A stretch of 64,000 bases of DNA from an uncultured cyanobacterium (GTDB lineage Bacteria; Cyanobacteriota; Cyanobacteriia; PCC-6307; Cyanobiaceae). A program made the translations under genes and the position numbers. Below are positions 10,201-17,949 of the stretch, in pieces. The notes beneath the pieces were generated by a model. That model made no database searches. It was given only the letters and a program-made list of their open reading frames with translations, and was not told where the DNA came from. The stretch spans positions 165,471 to 229,470 of the forward strand of contig CAIOGZ010000077.1 in NCBI GenBank assembly GCA_903858015.1, written 5' to 3'. Each line of letters begins with the position of its first letter. Position 1 is the first letter of the stretch.

Positions 10201-10301
10201 AGGTTCCCCAGGGCAGCCAAGATCGCCAGCGCGCTGGGCGTTAGATCGGCCAACAGGGGGATGGCCCCCAGCAGCTGGGTTGTTTCGATCAGGGCAGCCA
10301 T
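7203..10301 (-). CDS. Type I secretion ABC exporter with N-terminal cyclic-nucleotide-binding-like domain and degenerate C39 domain
   Basis: The 1032-residue protein has four parts. Residues about 20-130 resemble a cNMP-binding fold (GQALMRKEQPLAELFCLIEG ... LGPGAVLG). Residues about 290-430 align by eye with a C39 peptidase domain. However, the catalytic Cys is absent: the position reads ESPIAAFRML, so it is probably a substrate-docking C39-like domain, as in HlyB. Residues about 440-730 are the transmembrane domain, with the QQVIDKVI and LPLSYFDRRSVGEVSSR signatures. The ATPase follows, with Walker A GTSGSGKST near 800, signature SISGGQRQRIAIAR near 904, LLIMDEATSALD near 927 and a switch His in FITHRLSS. 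It should export unfolded polypeptides, most simply the repeat proteins encoded nearby. It sits one base after the prolyl isomerase gene and overlaps the HlyD gene. Confidence 0.93.
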   Translation of the reverse strand: MAALIETTQLLGAIPLLADLTPSALAILAALGNLRRLPQGQALMRKEQPLAELFCLIEGTARSVVFSDRLSHRVATLERLGPGAVLGLTALAAGGCRETVIASTELVVCALPLEAMKSAMLECPALAERIATTVNGAELFEVLNAYLRESPLVLDRELVTAARLLAPQTKVWPRCLDRPEALAKDRLWLVAAGPLPLGASLAAADQASALASDAASCRLLGVDQAALEAALHHGEPQPAADGQGPAGRSAKALVLARWQAYQASHPPHLADQAAPASPDDQADLDPDRLPAEAFPWVRGVGPLESPIAAFRMLSEHLQLPFRRDLLRRIYGDQVERHGEASLALAGALAESIGLQTQLLQVRSEALVQLNPPLLLRWGDGLAVVYRSNRHHLVLGIPAVGNQELSFEDFGEQWGPGGEVLTLRVNEFTPRRRFGFAWFVPALRQHRTVLMEVLVASFFVQLFGLVNPLLIQQVIDKVIINNSPSALGVLGLLLVVFALFEGLLLCLRTFLFVDTTNRIDLSLGTQIIDHLLRLPLSYFDRRSVGEVSSRIAELEKVRSFLTGTALTTILDAVFAILYIVVMLIYSWQLTLLTLAVIPLLVLLTLSVSPIVRDQLQRRAVANARTQSHLVEVLSSMMTVKAQNIELRSRWKWQDLYSEYVADGFDNTLLGTTAGTISSFLNKLSGLIVIWAGAALVLQGSLSLGELIAFRIIAGYVTGPLLRMTSIWQSVQETALSLERLSDVIDNPQEAPLDNGTRMVMPTIQGDIRFSHIQFRYKHSSPWLLDNLNLTIPRGEFVAIVGTSGSGKSTLAKLLARLYSPEQGRVIIDGIDISKVELYSLRRQIGVVPQDTVLFDGSIEDNITLTNPEASSEEMIEAARIAGAHDFIMELPAGYSTQVGERGSSISGGQRQRIAIARTVLQKPRLLIMDEATSALDYQTERVVSENLMQALRGCTVLFITHRLSSITQADRIVCMGGGAVLEVGNHDQLMAARGPYYALFRQQGRSGQEPAAASQLPVPAALSPVPPTPHSLR

Positions 10302-10302
10302 C

Positions 10303-11118
10303 TCAGTTACCTCTCCCGCTCAGGGCCAGTTCCGGTTGCCGGCTGCCGGGCAGGATCTTGGCGGCGGAGGAGCTGTGGAGCTCCGCCAAGGCGACGGCGG
10401 CGCAGGATTCCAGCTCCGCGTCCAGCAGCTCTTGCAAGAGCTGCTGGCGAATCGGGGCGGTGAGCTGGGCTGGAAGGCGCTTTTCCAACCGCACCAACAG
10501 GATCGTCTGATCGACCAGAAACGGTGGATGGATCTCTCCCTCCAGCAGCCGGGCCAAGACCGCCCCAATGCTGGGATGGGGTTGACCAAGCGCCATCGGC
10601 CCCACCAGGCCCCGGGTATGGCGCTCCTCCCCAAGCGCATGGCTCTCGGCAAGGTCGCCAAAGCTGGCGCCGTCATCAATCAAGCGAAGATAGAGCTCTT
10701 CGGCCACACCTTGCCGATCCAATCGCATCATTCGAAATACCACCTGATCGAGATTGGCGCGGCGCGTGATGTAATACGATTCGAGGCGATCTCCATAGCG
10801 AGCCTCCACGGCAATCTGAAGCCGTTGCTGGTTCCAGCGTTGCCTGGCCTGGGCCCGCAAGCCCTCGGGCAGCTGATCGGTCCAGTTGCCCTCCAGGTTG
10901 GCTGGCAGCCCGGTGGCCAATTCAGCGCAGATCTGCCGAGCGATCTGCTCAATCTGGGCGGGACTGCTGGTCGCCAACTGCCGCAGCCGCTCCAGCAGCA
11001 GCTGCCGCACCAGGGGCAATAAGATACCCTGGTGCTCCAACAACGAGAGCAGCGGCAGGCGCGCTATCTCGCTCAGGGCCTGCTGCAGATCAGCCTGCAG
11101 CGCTACATCAGCGATCAT
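10303..11118 (-). CDS. Parvulin-type (PpiC/SurA-like) peptidyl-prolyl isomerase of the secretion locus
   Basis: 271 residues with no signal peptide or membrane segment. The N-terminal 130 residues are Leu/Gln-rich and helical, resembling a SurA-type chaperone arm. Residues about 145-235 fit a parvulin domain: YLRLIDDGASFGDLAESHA, then a RGLVGPMALGQPHP turn and a LLEGEIHPPFLVD segment. Parvulins catalyse cis-trans isomerisation at proline and chaperone unfolded clients. Encoded directly between candidate substrates and the exporter, it may keep the repeat proteins export-competent in the cytoplasm; that role is inference. It starts three bases after the stop of the 676-residue protein and ends one base before the ABC start, indicating one transcript. 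Confidence 0.82.
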   Translation of the reverse strand: MIADVALQADLQQALSEIARLPLLSLLEHQGILLPLVRQLLLERLRQLATSSPAQIEQIARQICAELATGLPANLEGNWTDQLPEGLRAQARQRWNQQRLQIAVEARYGDRLESYYITRRANLDQVVFRMMRLDRQGVAEELYLRLIDDGASFGDLAESHALGEERHTRGLVGPMALGQPHPSIGAVLARLLEGEIHPPFLVDQTILLVRLEKRLPAQLTAPIRQQLLQELLDAELESCAAVALAELHSSSAAKILPGSRQPELALSGRGN

Positions 11119-11121
11119 GTT

Positions 11122-13152
11122 TTAAGCGTTGAAGCGGATGTCAGCTTTGTGGAGCACGGCGGTCGGATTGGCCATCGTCACGCTGCCCATGCTGATCGAA
11201 CCTTGCGACCAGTCCCCATCGGCATCAAACATCAGTTGATGCGTATCGGAGGCGTATGCGATCGTTGGTGAACCGATGCCGAGACTACCGATCTCGGCAA
11301 GGGTTCCCACCACCAGCCCGATCGGACTGACCTGCCCGCCGGCTGGAGTGCCAGGGGAATCTGGCTGGCGGATTAGATGGCCCTTATCGAAGCCGAAGAT
11401 GCCGCCTTGGTTGTTCCAGAGGTCCTGGGTGAATCCAGCCAGGGAGCTGCTGATCTCCAGCTTGTCGCCCCGGCCTGGGTCGAAGCCGGCCATCACATCG
11501 ACCTGGCCGGCGAGCTTTCCGCCCTGCATCCAGCTGCCGCTTTGCCAGAGGTCCTGTTTGGCGCTGTCGTTGAGGGCGGCCCAGAAATCGGGATCGGTGA
11601 GCCGTTCGGCGAAATTGCGGCTGTCCGCGGCCCGCAGGGCCGCACCGGCATTCGACTGCACAAACGTTTCACCCCCGCCATCCCGGGCCCTGAGCTGGTC
11701 TTGGCCGAACCCCCCATCCAGCCTGTTGCCCGTCCCAGCGACGGCTAGCAGCTGGTCGTTGCCGAAACCACCCTGTAGTTGGTTGGCCTGGGAGCCCTGG
11801 CCAAGGCTGATCAGATCACTGCCAAAGCCGCCAGCCAGCGAACTATCTTGGGCCTGCTCGAGGGCGATTGCATCGTTACCACTTCCCCCATCAATCTGGC
11901 TGGCATTGGCTGTGCCTTTAACCTGGTCATTGCCGGATCCGGTGTTGATGCTGCTGTTGCGAATACCATCGACACTGCCCGCCACCAACGAGCGCCCCTC
12001 CACCCAGTCATTGCCAGCGCCGGTCCAGACCGTGGAGGTATCGATGCCAGCGGCATCGGCCCTCGATCCACTGCCAAGCGTCCGGTCGGAAGCCACCCCA
12101 CCCAGGCCGATCACTTGGGCATCGCCGCCGTTGGCCATCACCGTGCTGGCATGGATGCCCAGGCCCTGGAGGTCGGCCCGCGGCAGCTCGCCGCCAGCGC
12201 TGGGCGCCAAGGCCAGTAGCGAAGCATCAGCGCCATTCTCGAGGCTGGCCATGCCCTTGCCGACCACCACCAGAGCGCCGTTGGCGGGGCCCAGGATCGT
12301 GCTGTTATCGATGCCAATGGCGTTGGCCACGAGCGCCTGTGGCTGGCCCGGGCTACCGCTGCTAGGCGGCAGCTCCAGCCGGGCGCTGGCCACCCCACCC
12401 ACCTGGGCCACCGAGGCAGCGCCGACCCGCCCCGGCAGCGCCACCACCTGGTAACCCTCCAACCCCTTGGCATCGGCCAGGGCGCCGCTGCCCCCAGCGA
12501 GGCTGGAACCGCTACCGGGATCCAGCCGTGCCACCGCTTCCACGACGGCGATGGGTTGTCCTTGGAAGCTGGGCGTTGGGCTGATATCGGCCGCGGGCCT
12601 GCCCTCAAGACCACGCACCCTGGCGCTGGCCTGCAGCGCGACAGCAGCAGCAGCCCCGGACAAGGCCGGCTCGGCGGCCTGCAAGACGTGGCCTGCCGCC
12701 GTTGCCATCGCCAACAGCGGATTTTGCTCACTGCCAATCCAGAGCGGATCGCCGCTGCGGCTGAGCAGGTTGGTGTTGGCGATGGCGATGTTGATGGCGC
12801 TGGCATCGGCAGCCACGTCGCTTGGCCCGAGGGCCGAGGCCGTTGCCTTGGCCTGGCCATTGATCTGGCCTCCTCCCGTGATCAGTGAGAGGCTCGGAGT
12901 ATTGAAGAAATGATTGTTTCCCGGATCCGCCAGGAAGCGACTGTTTCCAAAACCAAGGCCCAGGGCCGTTGCCGAAGCATCAACGGGCTGCAAGCTCCGC
13001 AGGTTGCGTTGGCTGGCGCTGGCGGTAGGACTGATCAAGAGATCAAGTCCGGTTCCGGCCTGAATCAGACTATCGGCAGCGAAGCGGAGGGCAACGGCAC
13101 GGGAGATGGTGCCTGCCATCGGCTCAAGATTGGTGCTCTGTGGAGTAGCCAT
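11122..13152 (-). CDS. RTX-repeat secreted protein, candidate T1SS substrate
   Basis: About 676 residues from ATG 13152; an in-frame TTG at 13179 is less likely. The protein is Ala/Gly/Ser/Leu-rich with no cysteine seen. The N-terminal two thirds holds loosely repeated 'ALG..ADASAINIA' and 'LGIHASTV..GGDAQVIGLGG' strands. Near the C-terminus are clear RTX-type motifs: GGSGNDAIAL, GGFGSDLISLG, GGFGNDQLLA and GGFGQDQLRA. The end resembles a type I C-terminal export region, with GSPTIAYASDTHQLMFDADG and a final beta-rich segment. There is no N-terminal signal peptide, as expected for T1SS cargo. It is second in a minus-strand run that leads into the isomerase, ABC and HlyD genes. Calcium-dependent folding outside the cell is expected from the motif; the biological role is unknown. 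Confidence 0.82.
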   Translation of the reverse strand: MATPQSTNLEPMAGTISRAVALRFAADSLIQAGTGLDLLISPTASASQRNLRSLQPVDASATALGLGFGNSRFLADPGNNHFFNTPSLSLITGGGQINGQAKATASALGPSDVAADASAINIAIANTNLLSRSGDPLWIGSEQNPLLAMATAAGHVLQAAEPALSGAAAAVALQASARVRGLEGRPAADISPTPSFQGQPIAVVEAVARLDPGSGSSLAGGSGALADAKGLEGYQVVALPGRVGAASVAQVGGVASARLELPPSSGSPGQPQALVANAIGIDNSTILGPANGALVVVGKGMASLENGADASLLALAPSAGGELPRADLQGLGIHASTVMANGGDAQVIGLGGVASDRTLGSGSRADAAGIDTSTVWTGAGNDWVEGRSLVAGSVDGIRNSSINTGSGNDQVKGTANASQIDGGSGNDAIALEQAQDSSLAGGFGSDLISLGQGSQANQLQGGFGNDQLLAVAGTGNRLDGGFGQDQLRARDGGGETFVQSNAGAALRAADSRNFAERLTDPDFWAALNDSAKQDLWQSGSWMQGGKLAGQVDVMAGFDPGRGDKLEISSSLAGFTQDLWNNQGGIFGFDKGHLIRQPDSPGTPAGGQVSPIGLVVGTLAEIGSLGIGSPTIAYASDTHQLMFDADGDWSQGSISMGSVTMANPTAVLHKADIRFNA

Positions 13153-13244
13153 GGGCGCAAAGGCGAAACGGACAACCAAAATGGCCAGGAAGAAAAGGGG
13201 ACAGGCTTAAGCTCCCGGCCCCCTTGCAGCAATCGCAACCTGGC

Positions 13245-15806
13245 TTAGACCGTGACGGTGCTGGCGCTGGTGCTGGTGTTGGAAATCACCTGGGCAGAGA
13301 TCGTTCCGCTGCCGAGAATTTGGATGTTGTAGTTGCTGATTCCCACCGCATCACCTGTGGCCGTGGCCGTGGCGGCGCCAGTTACGGCGGTGGCCAGCAC
13401 CGTGTTGCTGAGCTTGGCAATCGCACTGACATCGCCACTGAGGGTGGCGGTACTGGGCGCGCCGAAGGCATTGCCGATCAGGCCGCCCACCACAACGTTG
13501 CCAATGGCATTGGAGTCACCGGTGACCGAGGTGCTGGTGGTGCCGTAATCGCCCTCGGCCGATGCGATGAGTTTGTTGGCCCCCAGCAGGCCAGCGGTGA
13601 GATCGGTGGAGCCGATGCCGCGCAGCGTCGCGATGGTGGTGGCCTCAGCCAAGCCGGTGGTGGTGCTGGCCAGCAGATCATTGCCCCCTTTGGCGGTGCC
13701 GCTGATATCGCCACCCTTGGGGCCCGCGGTGATCACGCCGCCGGGTGCACCGAAGATGCCATGCAACTCATAGATGCCATCCGCCATTGCCGGCCCGTTG
13801 GTGTTGGCGGCGGTCACCGTGGATGTGCCGCCATCGGCCACAGCACTGACATCACCCATCTGACCGATGAGGATGGAGCTGTCTGGTCCCAGATCAATGC
13901 CCCTGGCAACGATTTTGGAACTGGCCTGCACGTCTCCGGTGACGGCGGTTGCCGTGGCATCGCCATCGGCCTTGGCCTGGCCGCTGACATTGCCGTCGAG
14001 GCCAATCGAGATTAACCGCGTGTTTTGGTCCACCCCTCCCGCCGTGAGATCCACCATGGCGTTGGCATTACCGGTAACGCTGTCGCTAGTAGCCACGCCG
14101 CTCAGGTCGGCTGCGGCCGTCACTGAACCGTTTTCGCCGATCGTGATCCTGGTGTCTTGAAGACCCCGGGCGGACTGAATCGACCGGGCCTCGGCAGCAC
14201 CGGTGATGGTGCCGGCATCACTGCTCACACTGCCGACGGCATCGCTGCGGATGCCGCCGGATTTACCGATCCCGATTGTCTGCGATTGCAGCCCCACCAC
14301 CCCTGCATCGATACCACCAGCCGTGGCACTCACAGCTCCGGTGGTTGCTGAGGCCTTGGCGTTGAGCGCGGAATCAGCGATCACCTTGAAAACTCCACCG
14401 CCGCCGCTGATGCTCTCGCCCACAGCCAGGCTGCCGCCCCGCAGGCCCGCCACCTGGGAGCCCATTCCAGCTTGGGCGACGGTGGCGCCAATGCTGCCGG
14501 TCACGGTACTGGAGGTGGCAGAACCGGTGAGATAGGCCTCTCCATCACGGCCGCTGGCCTTGACATTGAGGTTGCCGCCGGTGGCAATCGTGGTGTTGTC
14601 GATGCCGATGACCTGATCGCCCGAGGCAACTTCTGCCACGGGGCCTAAACTTGTAGTCACCCCACTCACAGTGGCCTTCTGGGTGCTCTGGGCTCCGGAA
14701 TAGAGGCTGCCATTCGCACCGATGCTGAGTTGGTCAATGCCAATGCCCACCACTCTGTCGTGATTGATGCTTGCCCTGCCAAACGGGGCGGTCACGGCGG
14801 AGGCATCAGCGGTGCTTGAGCCCACGGCGGCAGCCTGCACCGTGCCATTTTGTCCGATACTCAAATCGGTGGGCGATCCAGGGCTGGCGATGAGGCCGCC
14901 AATCCTGTTGATTTGCACAGTCGCCAAGGGGGTTCCGCTAACGGATTCGGCTTTGGCGTTAGCCCCCAACAGGCCGGTGTCGCCGGTAGCAAGCAGGGAA
15001 CCAGTTTGCCCGATGCTGATGTCAAGCTCAAGGCCAGAGCTGCTGATGCCGGCGATCTGATCCGCCCTGGTATCAGCAGTGGCCGTACCGGTCACGGTCT
15101 TTGCATCCGAAGCCAGGGCGCCCGAGGCCCCAGCATCGATGGCGGCTCCTTGGCCGAAGGAAATCCCACTTCCCCCTAGCTCATCGAGGATGCCCACGAA
15201 ACTGCTGGTGCCGCTGCCGGCATTGGCAGAGGCGTTGCCACTGGAAGGATCGGATGGCAAACCCACCGAGTCGGCATTGGCCGTGTTGGCACCTGTCACG
15301 CTCGCCGTCAGACTGGTTCCCTCGCCAGCAACGATGCCAACATTACGAAATCCTGTCACTTTGCCGGTATCTGCTGATGCCGAAGCTCGACCGCCCACCG
15401 CTACAGCATCAGCCTGGGCCCCGTTGTCGACCAGGGCAGAAATTTCGCCGGCCTTGCCGATGCTGATATCGGACAGGAGTGGATCTAGGCTGTCGTCAAC
15501 ATAACCACCCGTGGGCCCATTGTTTCGGGCCGAAGCCGTGGCATCGCCACTGGTGGCTTCCGCTTTGCCAATCACACGACCCAGCTCTGTGGCCGTGAGC
15601 TTGGCTGCCTCACCCACCGTGATCGTGCTATTCAGCACCGAGACTTGGGCAGAAGTACTGGCTTCAGCTACCGCAGGGCCGATGGCATCGACCTTATCTT
15701 CAGCCTTGGTGGAGGCATTGACATCGGCAGTAAAGGTGAGACCTGTGCCGACATTGATCCGATCAGAATCAATACCAATGTTTCTGGTGTTGTTAAAGGA
15801 AGCCAT
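13245..15806 (-). CDS. Repeat protein built of degenerate 'SIGxxG ... VTGxAxA' units, candidate T1SS substrate
   Basis: About 853 residues from ATG 15806 (MASFNNTRNIGIDSD); an upstream TTG at 15854 is possible but weaker. The whole protein is a chain of roughly 50-60-residue degenerate units. Each has a strand such as LSIGQNGTV, ISIGQTGSL, ITIGENGSV, ISIGLDGNV or ILIGQMGDV. An Ala/Ser/Asp-rich stretch ending in VTGxAxA or similar follows, then a 'GI' strand. Composition is Ala, Gly, Ser, Thr, Val and Asp, with no Cys seen. The pattern suggests a beta-solenoid; that is inference. It has no signal peptide and no RTX nonapeptides that I can see. It is the first gene of the run leading to the exporter, 92 bases ahead of the RTX protein. 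I do not recognise the family. Confidence 0.78.
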   Translation of the reverse strand: MASFNNTRNIGIDSDRINVGTGLTFTADVNASTKAEDKVDAIGPAVAEASTSAQVSVLNSTITVGEAAKLTATELGRVIGKAEATSGDATASARNNGPTGGYVDDSLDPLLSDISIGKAGEISALVDNGAQADAVAVGGRASASADTGKVTGFRNVGIVAGEGTSLTASVTGANTANADSVGLPSDPSSGNASANAGSGTSSFVGILDELGGSGISFGQGAAIDAGASGALASDAKTVTGTATADTRADQIAGISSSGLELDISIGQTGSLLATGDTGLLGANAKAESVSGTPLATVQINRIGGLIASPGSPTDLSIGQNGTVQAAAVGSSTADASAVTAPFGRASINHDRVVGIGIDQLSIGANGSLYSGAQSTQKATVSGVTTSLGPVAEVASGDQVIGIDNTTIATGGNLNVKASGRDGEAYLTGSATSSTVTGSIGATVAQAGMGSQVAGLRGGSLAVGESISGGGGVFKVIADSALNAKASATTGAVSATAGGIDAGVVGLQSQTIGIGKSGGIRSDAVGSVSSDAGTITGAAEARSIQSARGLQDTRITIGENGSVTAAADLSGVATSDSVTGNANAMVDLTAGGVDQNTRLISIGLDGNVSGQAKADGDATATAVTGDVQASSKIVARGIDLGPDSSILIGQMGDVSAVADGGTSTVTAANTNGPAMADGIYELHGIFGAPGGVITAGPKGGDISGTAKGGNDLLASTTTGLAEATTIATLRGIGSTDLTAGLLGANKLIASAEGDYGTTSTSVTGDSNAIGNVVVGGLIGNAFGAPSTATLSGDVSAIAKLSNTVLATAVTGAATATATGDAVGISNYNIQILGSGTISAQVISNTSTSASTVTV

Positions 15807-16205
15807 GGCAACAGCAGGAGAATGATGAACAAGAAGGAATGGAAGCCATTGCAAAGAGACCCCATTTCCCTCCCCATCAAAGCTATAGGCAAACCAACAA
15901 GGGAACGATTCGATATCGGCGCTGACTTGACACCGGTTGAGTGTAAATCTGCAGCATCCGCAACCAACCTCCCCACCAGCCCAGCAAGGAACCGAGCCAC
16001 AAGCAGCGCCGAAGGATCAAAAAAAATGGCCTGGCGTTATTCACGACCAGGTCCAAAAACACGGTACAAACCCAGAGCCGTAAGGCAAATCGCTCAAGAC
16101 ATCTGCTTCAAAATAGCTATTTCAAGGTGTCTGTCTTAAGGTGAGCAGTTTAAAAAGCAAGGATTGCCATACGGGTGGACCTGGCGCGGGGGTTAACCCC
16201 GGGGG
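15807..16205. other. Intergenic region upstream of the secretion run
   Basis: No convincing gene. The stretch is more AT-rich than its surroundings and lies upstream of both the 853-residue repeat gene (minus) and the 3' end of the cyclophilin gene, so it probably holds the promoter of the secretion run. It contains an imperfect hairpin (16098-16131) with a 12-base palindrome and a GGGGTTAACCCC palindrome near 16190. I could not fix a promoter with confidence. Confidence 0.5.
16098..16131. repeat. Imperfect hairpin containing palindrome AAATAGCTATTT
   Basis: GACATCT at 16098-16104 pairs with AGGTGTC at 16125-16131 with one G-T wobble. The enclosed bases include the perfect 12-base palindrome AAATAGCTATTT at 16111-16122. 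No T-tract follows, so it is not an ordinary terminator. It lies about 300 bases upstream of the first gene of the secretion run and could be an operator or an RNA structure; that is a guess. Confidence 0.4.
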
Positions 16206-16646
16206 TCAGGCCGTGATCGTCACCTTGTTGATCGTCGAACCGTTGCGCAATTTCAGCACAACATCCATATCCTTGGTGTTGCCGAACACGGTATGAAGCC
16301 CATCCAGGTGAGGCTGGGGGCCGTGGCAGAGGAAAAATTGGCTGCCGCCGGTGTTAGGGCCTGCGTGGGCCATCGACAGGGACCCGGCCTGGTGCTTGTT
16401 GCTGTTGATCTCACAGGGAATGTTGTAGCCAGGCCCGCCGGTTCCGGCGATGCCGCGGGAGCCCGCACGGCTGTTGGGGCACCCCCCCTGGGCCATGAAG
16501 CCATCGATCACCCGGTGGAAGGCGAGGCCGTCGTAGAAACCCTCGCTTGCAAGCTTCACGAAGTTGGCCACCGTGCTGGGGGCATCGGCATCGAAGAGCT
16601 CCAGGGTGATGGTGCCGGCATCGGTTTCCATCAGAGCTGTGGTCAT
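16206..16646 (-). CDS. Cyclophilin-type peptidyl-prolyl cis-trans isomerase
   Basis: 146 residues from ATG 16644-16646 ([19 protein letters not shown]). Cyclophilin motifs are all present: [15 protein letters not shown] (the catalytic Arg region), [26 protein letters not shown] and a shortened [10 protein letters not shown]. There is no signal peptide, so it acts in the cytoplasm. It accelerates proline isomerisation during folding. The size matches the small bacterial PpiB-like class. It is divergent from mtnP with about 140 bases between starts. An upstream in-frame extension to 16802 runs into mtnP and has no cyclophilin character, so I rejected it. Confidence 0.95.
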   Translation of the reverse strand: MTTALMETDAGTITLELFDADAPSTVANFVKLASEGFYDGLAFHRVIDGFMAQGGCPNSRAGSRGIAGTGGPGYNIPCEINSNKHQAGSLSMAHAGPNTGGSQFFLCHGPQPHLDGLHTVFGNTKDMDVVLKLRNGSTINKVTITA

Positions 16647-16788
16647 GGGGTTGGGTTGAACTGAATCAATCCTGCCAGCCGATGCGGCAGGGGCCTGAGG
16701 CTGCTTGGCCCGGGCGCGCCCAGGGAAGCTCGCCAGGCCCCAGGCAGCGAATCGCTGCAGTAGATAGGAGCTTGCCTGAGCCACCTCC

Positions 16789-17694
16789 ATGACCAGCAGC
16801 ACGACTTCCAGCCTGGGCCAGGCCCGCCTTGGGGTGCTGGGCGGTAGCGGTCTCTATGCCATGGAAGGGCTCGAGAAGCTGAGGGAGATTGAGCTGGAAA
16901 CCCCCTACGGCAGCCCATCCGACAGCCTGCGGCTCGGTTCGATCGGAGATCTGGAGGTGGTGTTCCTTGCCCGCCACGGCCGCCACCACTCCCTCACCCC
17001 CACGGAAGTACCCTATCGGGCCAACCTCTGGGCCCTGCGCTCGCTGGGGGTTCGCTGGATCCTCTCCGTGTCAGCGGTGGGATCGCTGCAGGAGGGGCTG
17101 CGGCCGCTTGACATGCTGGTTCCTGACCAGTTCATCGACCGCACCCACCAACGCCCGCTCACATTTTTTGGCGACGGACTGGTCGCCCATGTCACGGCTG
17201 CGGATCCCTTCTGTCCGGTGCTCAGCAGGATCCTGGCTGATGTGGGCGAGAGTTTGATGCCCGAGGGCAGAACCCTGCATCGGGGCGGCACGTACCTCTG
17301 CATGGAGGGTCCGGCCTTCTCCACCCGAGCTGAATCGGAGCTCTATCGTTCCTGGGGCTGCTCGGTGATCGGCATGACGAATCACACCGAGGCCAGGCTA
17401 GCTAGGGAGGCTGAGATGGCCTACAGCACGCTGGCGATGGTCACCGACTATGACTGCTGGCACCAGGAGCATGATTCCGTGACGGTGGAGATGGTGATCG
17501 ACAATCTGCGCACCAACGCCGACCTGGCCCAAAACATCATTGCCATGACGGCGCAACGCATCGGAGCCCTACGTCCCCCCAGCGCGGCCCATCACGCCCT
17601 TCGCCATGCCCTGATGACCCCAGCCGCAGCGGTGCCAGAAGAAACCCGGCGGCGGACAGCTCTATTCACCGATCCCTATTGGTCTAAGCCCTGA
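16789..17694 (+). CDS. mtnP: S-methyl-5'-thioadenosine phosphorylase
   Basis: 301 residues with the type 2 nucleoside phosphorylase signature. [10 protein letters not shown] is at the phosphate-binding start, [19 protein letters not shown] is the phosphate and ribose loop, SVSAVGSL follows, and the substrate loop reads [12 protein letters not shown] and [16 protein letters not shown]. The enzyme splits methylthioadenosine, a by-product of polyamine synthesis, into adenine and methylthioribose phosphate. Length fits the family. The first about 15 residues are a poorly conserved lead. It stands alone: the next gene downstream is an AT-rich membrane protein after a 255-base gap. Confidence 0.94.
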   Translation: MTSSTTSSLGQARLGVLGGSGLYAMEGLEKLREIELETPYGSPSDSLRLGSIGDLEVVFLARHGRHHSLTPTEVPYRANLWALRSLGVRWILSVSAVGSLQEGLRPLDMLVPDQFIDRTHQRPLTFFGDGLVAHVTAADPFCPVLSRILADVGESLMPEGRTLHRGGTYLCMEGPAFSTRAESELYRSWGCSVIGMTNHTEARLAREAEMAYSTLAMVTDYDCWHQEHDSVTVEMVIDNLRTNADLAQNIIAMTAQRIGALRPPSAAHHALRHALMTPAAAVPEETRRRTALFTDPYWSKP

Positions 17695-17949
17695 AGGCCA
17701 GGCCCTGAGAAGTGGGTCCTGATCGCTAAGCCCTGATGACTGGCGATCCGTGATTGGTTGGATGAACAGCAAATCCACTGAACCTAACTTCAGTATCTTG
17801 AAAACCGGAAAGTCAGCTCGGCCTAGGATCAACGCTTCAGTGCGGCCAGCTTACCCGATTGGCCGTTTCACGCTTGCGGGCTTAGCTTGCATCGTAATTG
17901 CCTAGTCGGCTATCAGCTGTAAAGTGAGGGGCAGAAAGCGCAAGGTCCA

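Noticed and set aside
13245..15806. Possible CRISPR array or DNA repeat array
   Set aside because: Repetition exists only at protein level and is degenerate, with no constant 25-40-base repeats or uniform spacers and no cas genes nearby.
13224..15825. Several plus-strand open frames of 100-260 residues opposite the 853-residue repeat gene
   Set aside because: They mirror the repetitive minus-strand gene; composition follows the complement of Ala/Gly/Thr codons and no family or ribosome site supports them.
15645..16139. 164-residue plus-strand frame over the upstream gap
   Set aside because: It overlaps the repeat gene antisense and continues into AT-rich DNA with no start signal or motif.
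16185..16200. GGGGTTAACCCC palindrome as terminator of the cyclophilin gene
   Set aside because: A palindrome without a loop and with no adjacent T-tract; not convincing as a terminator.
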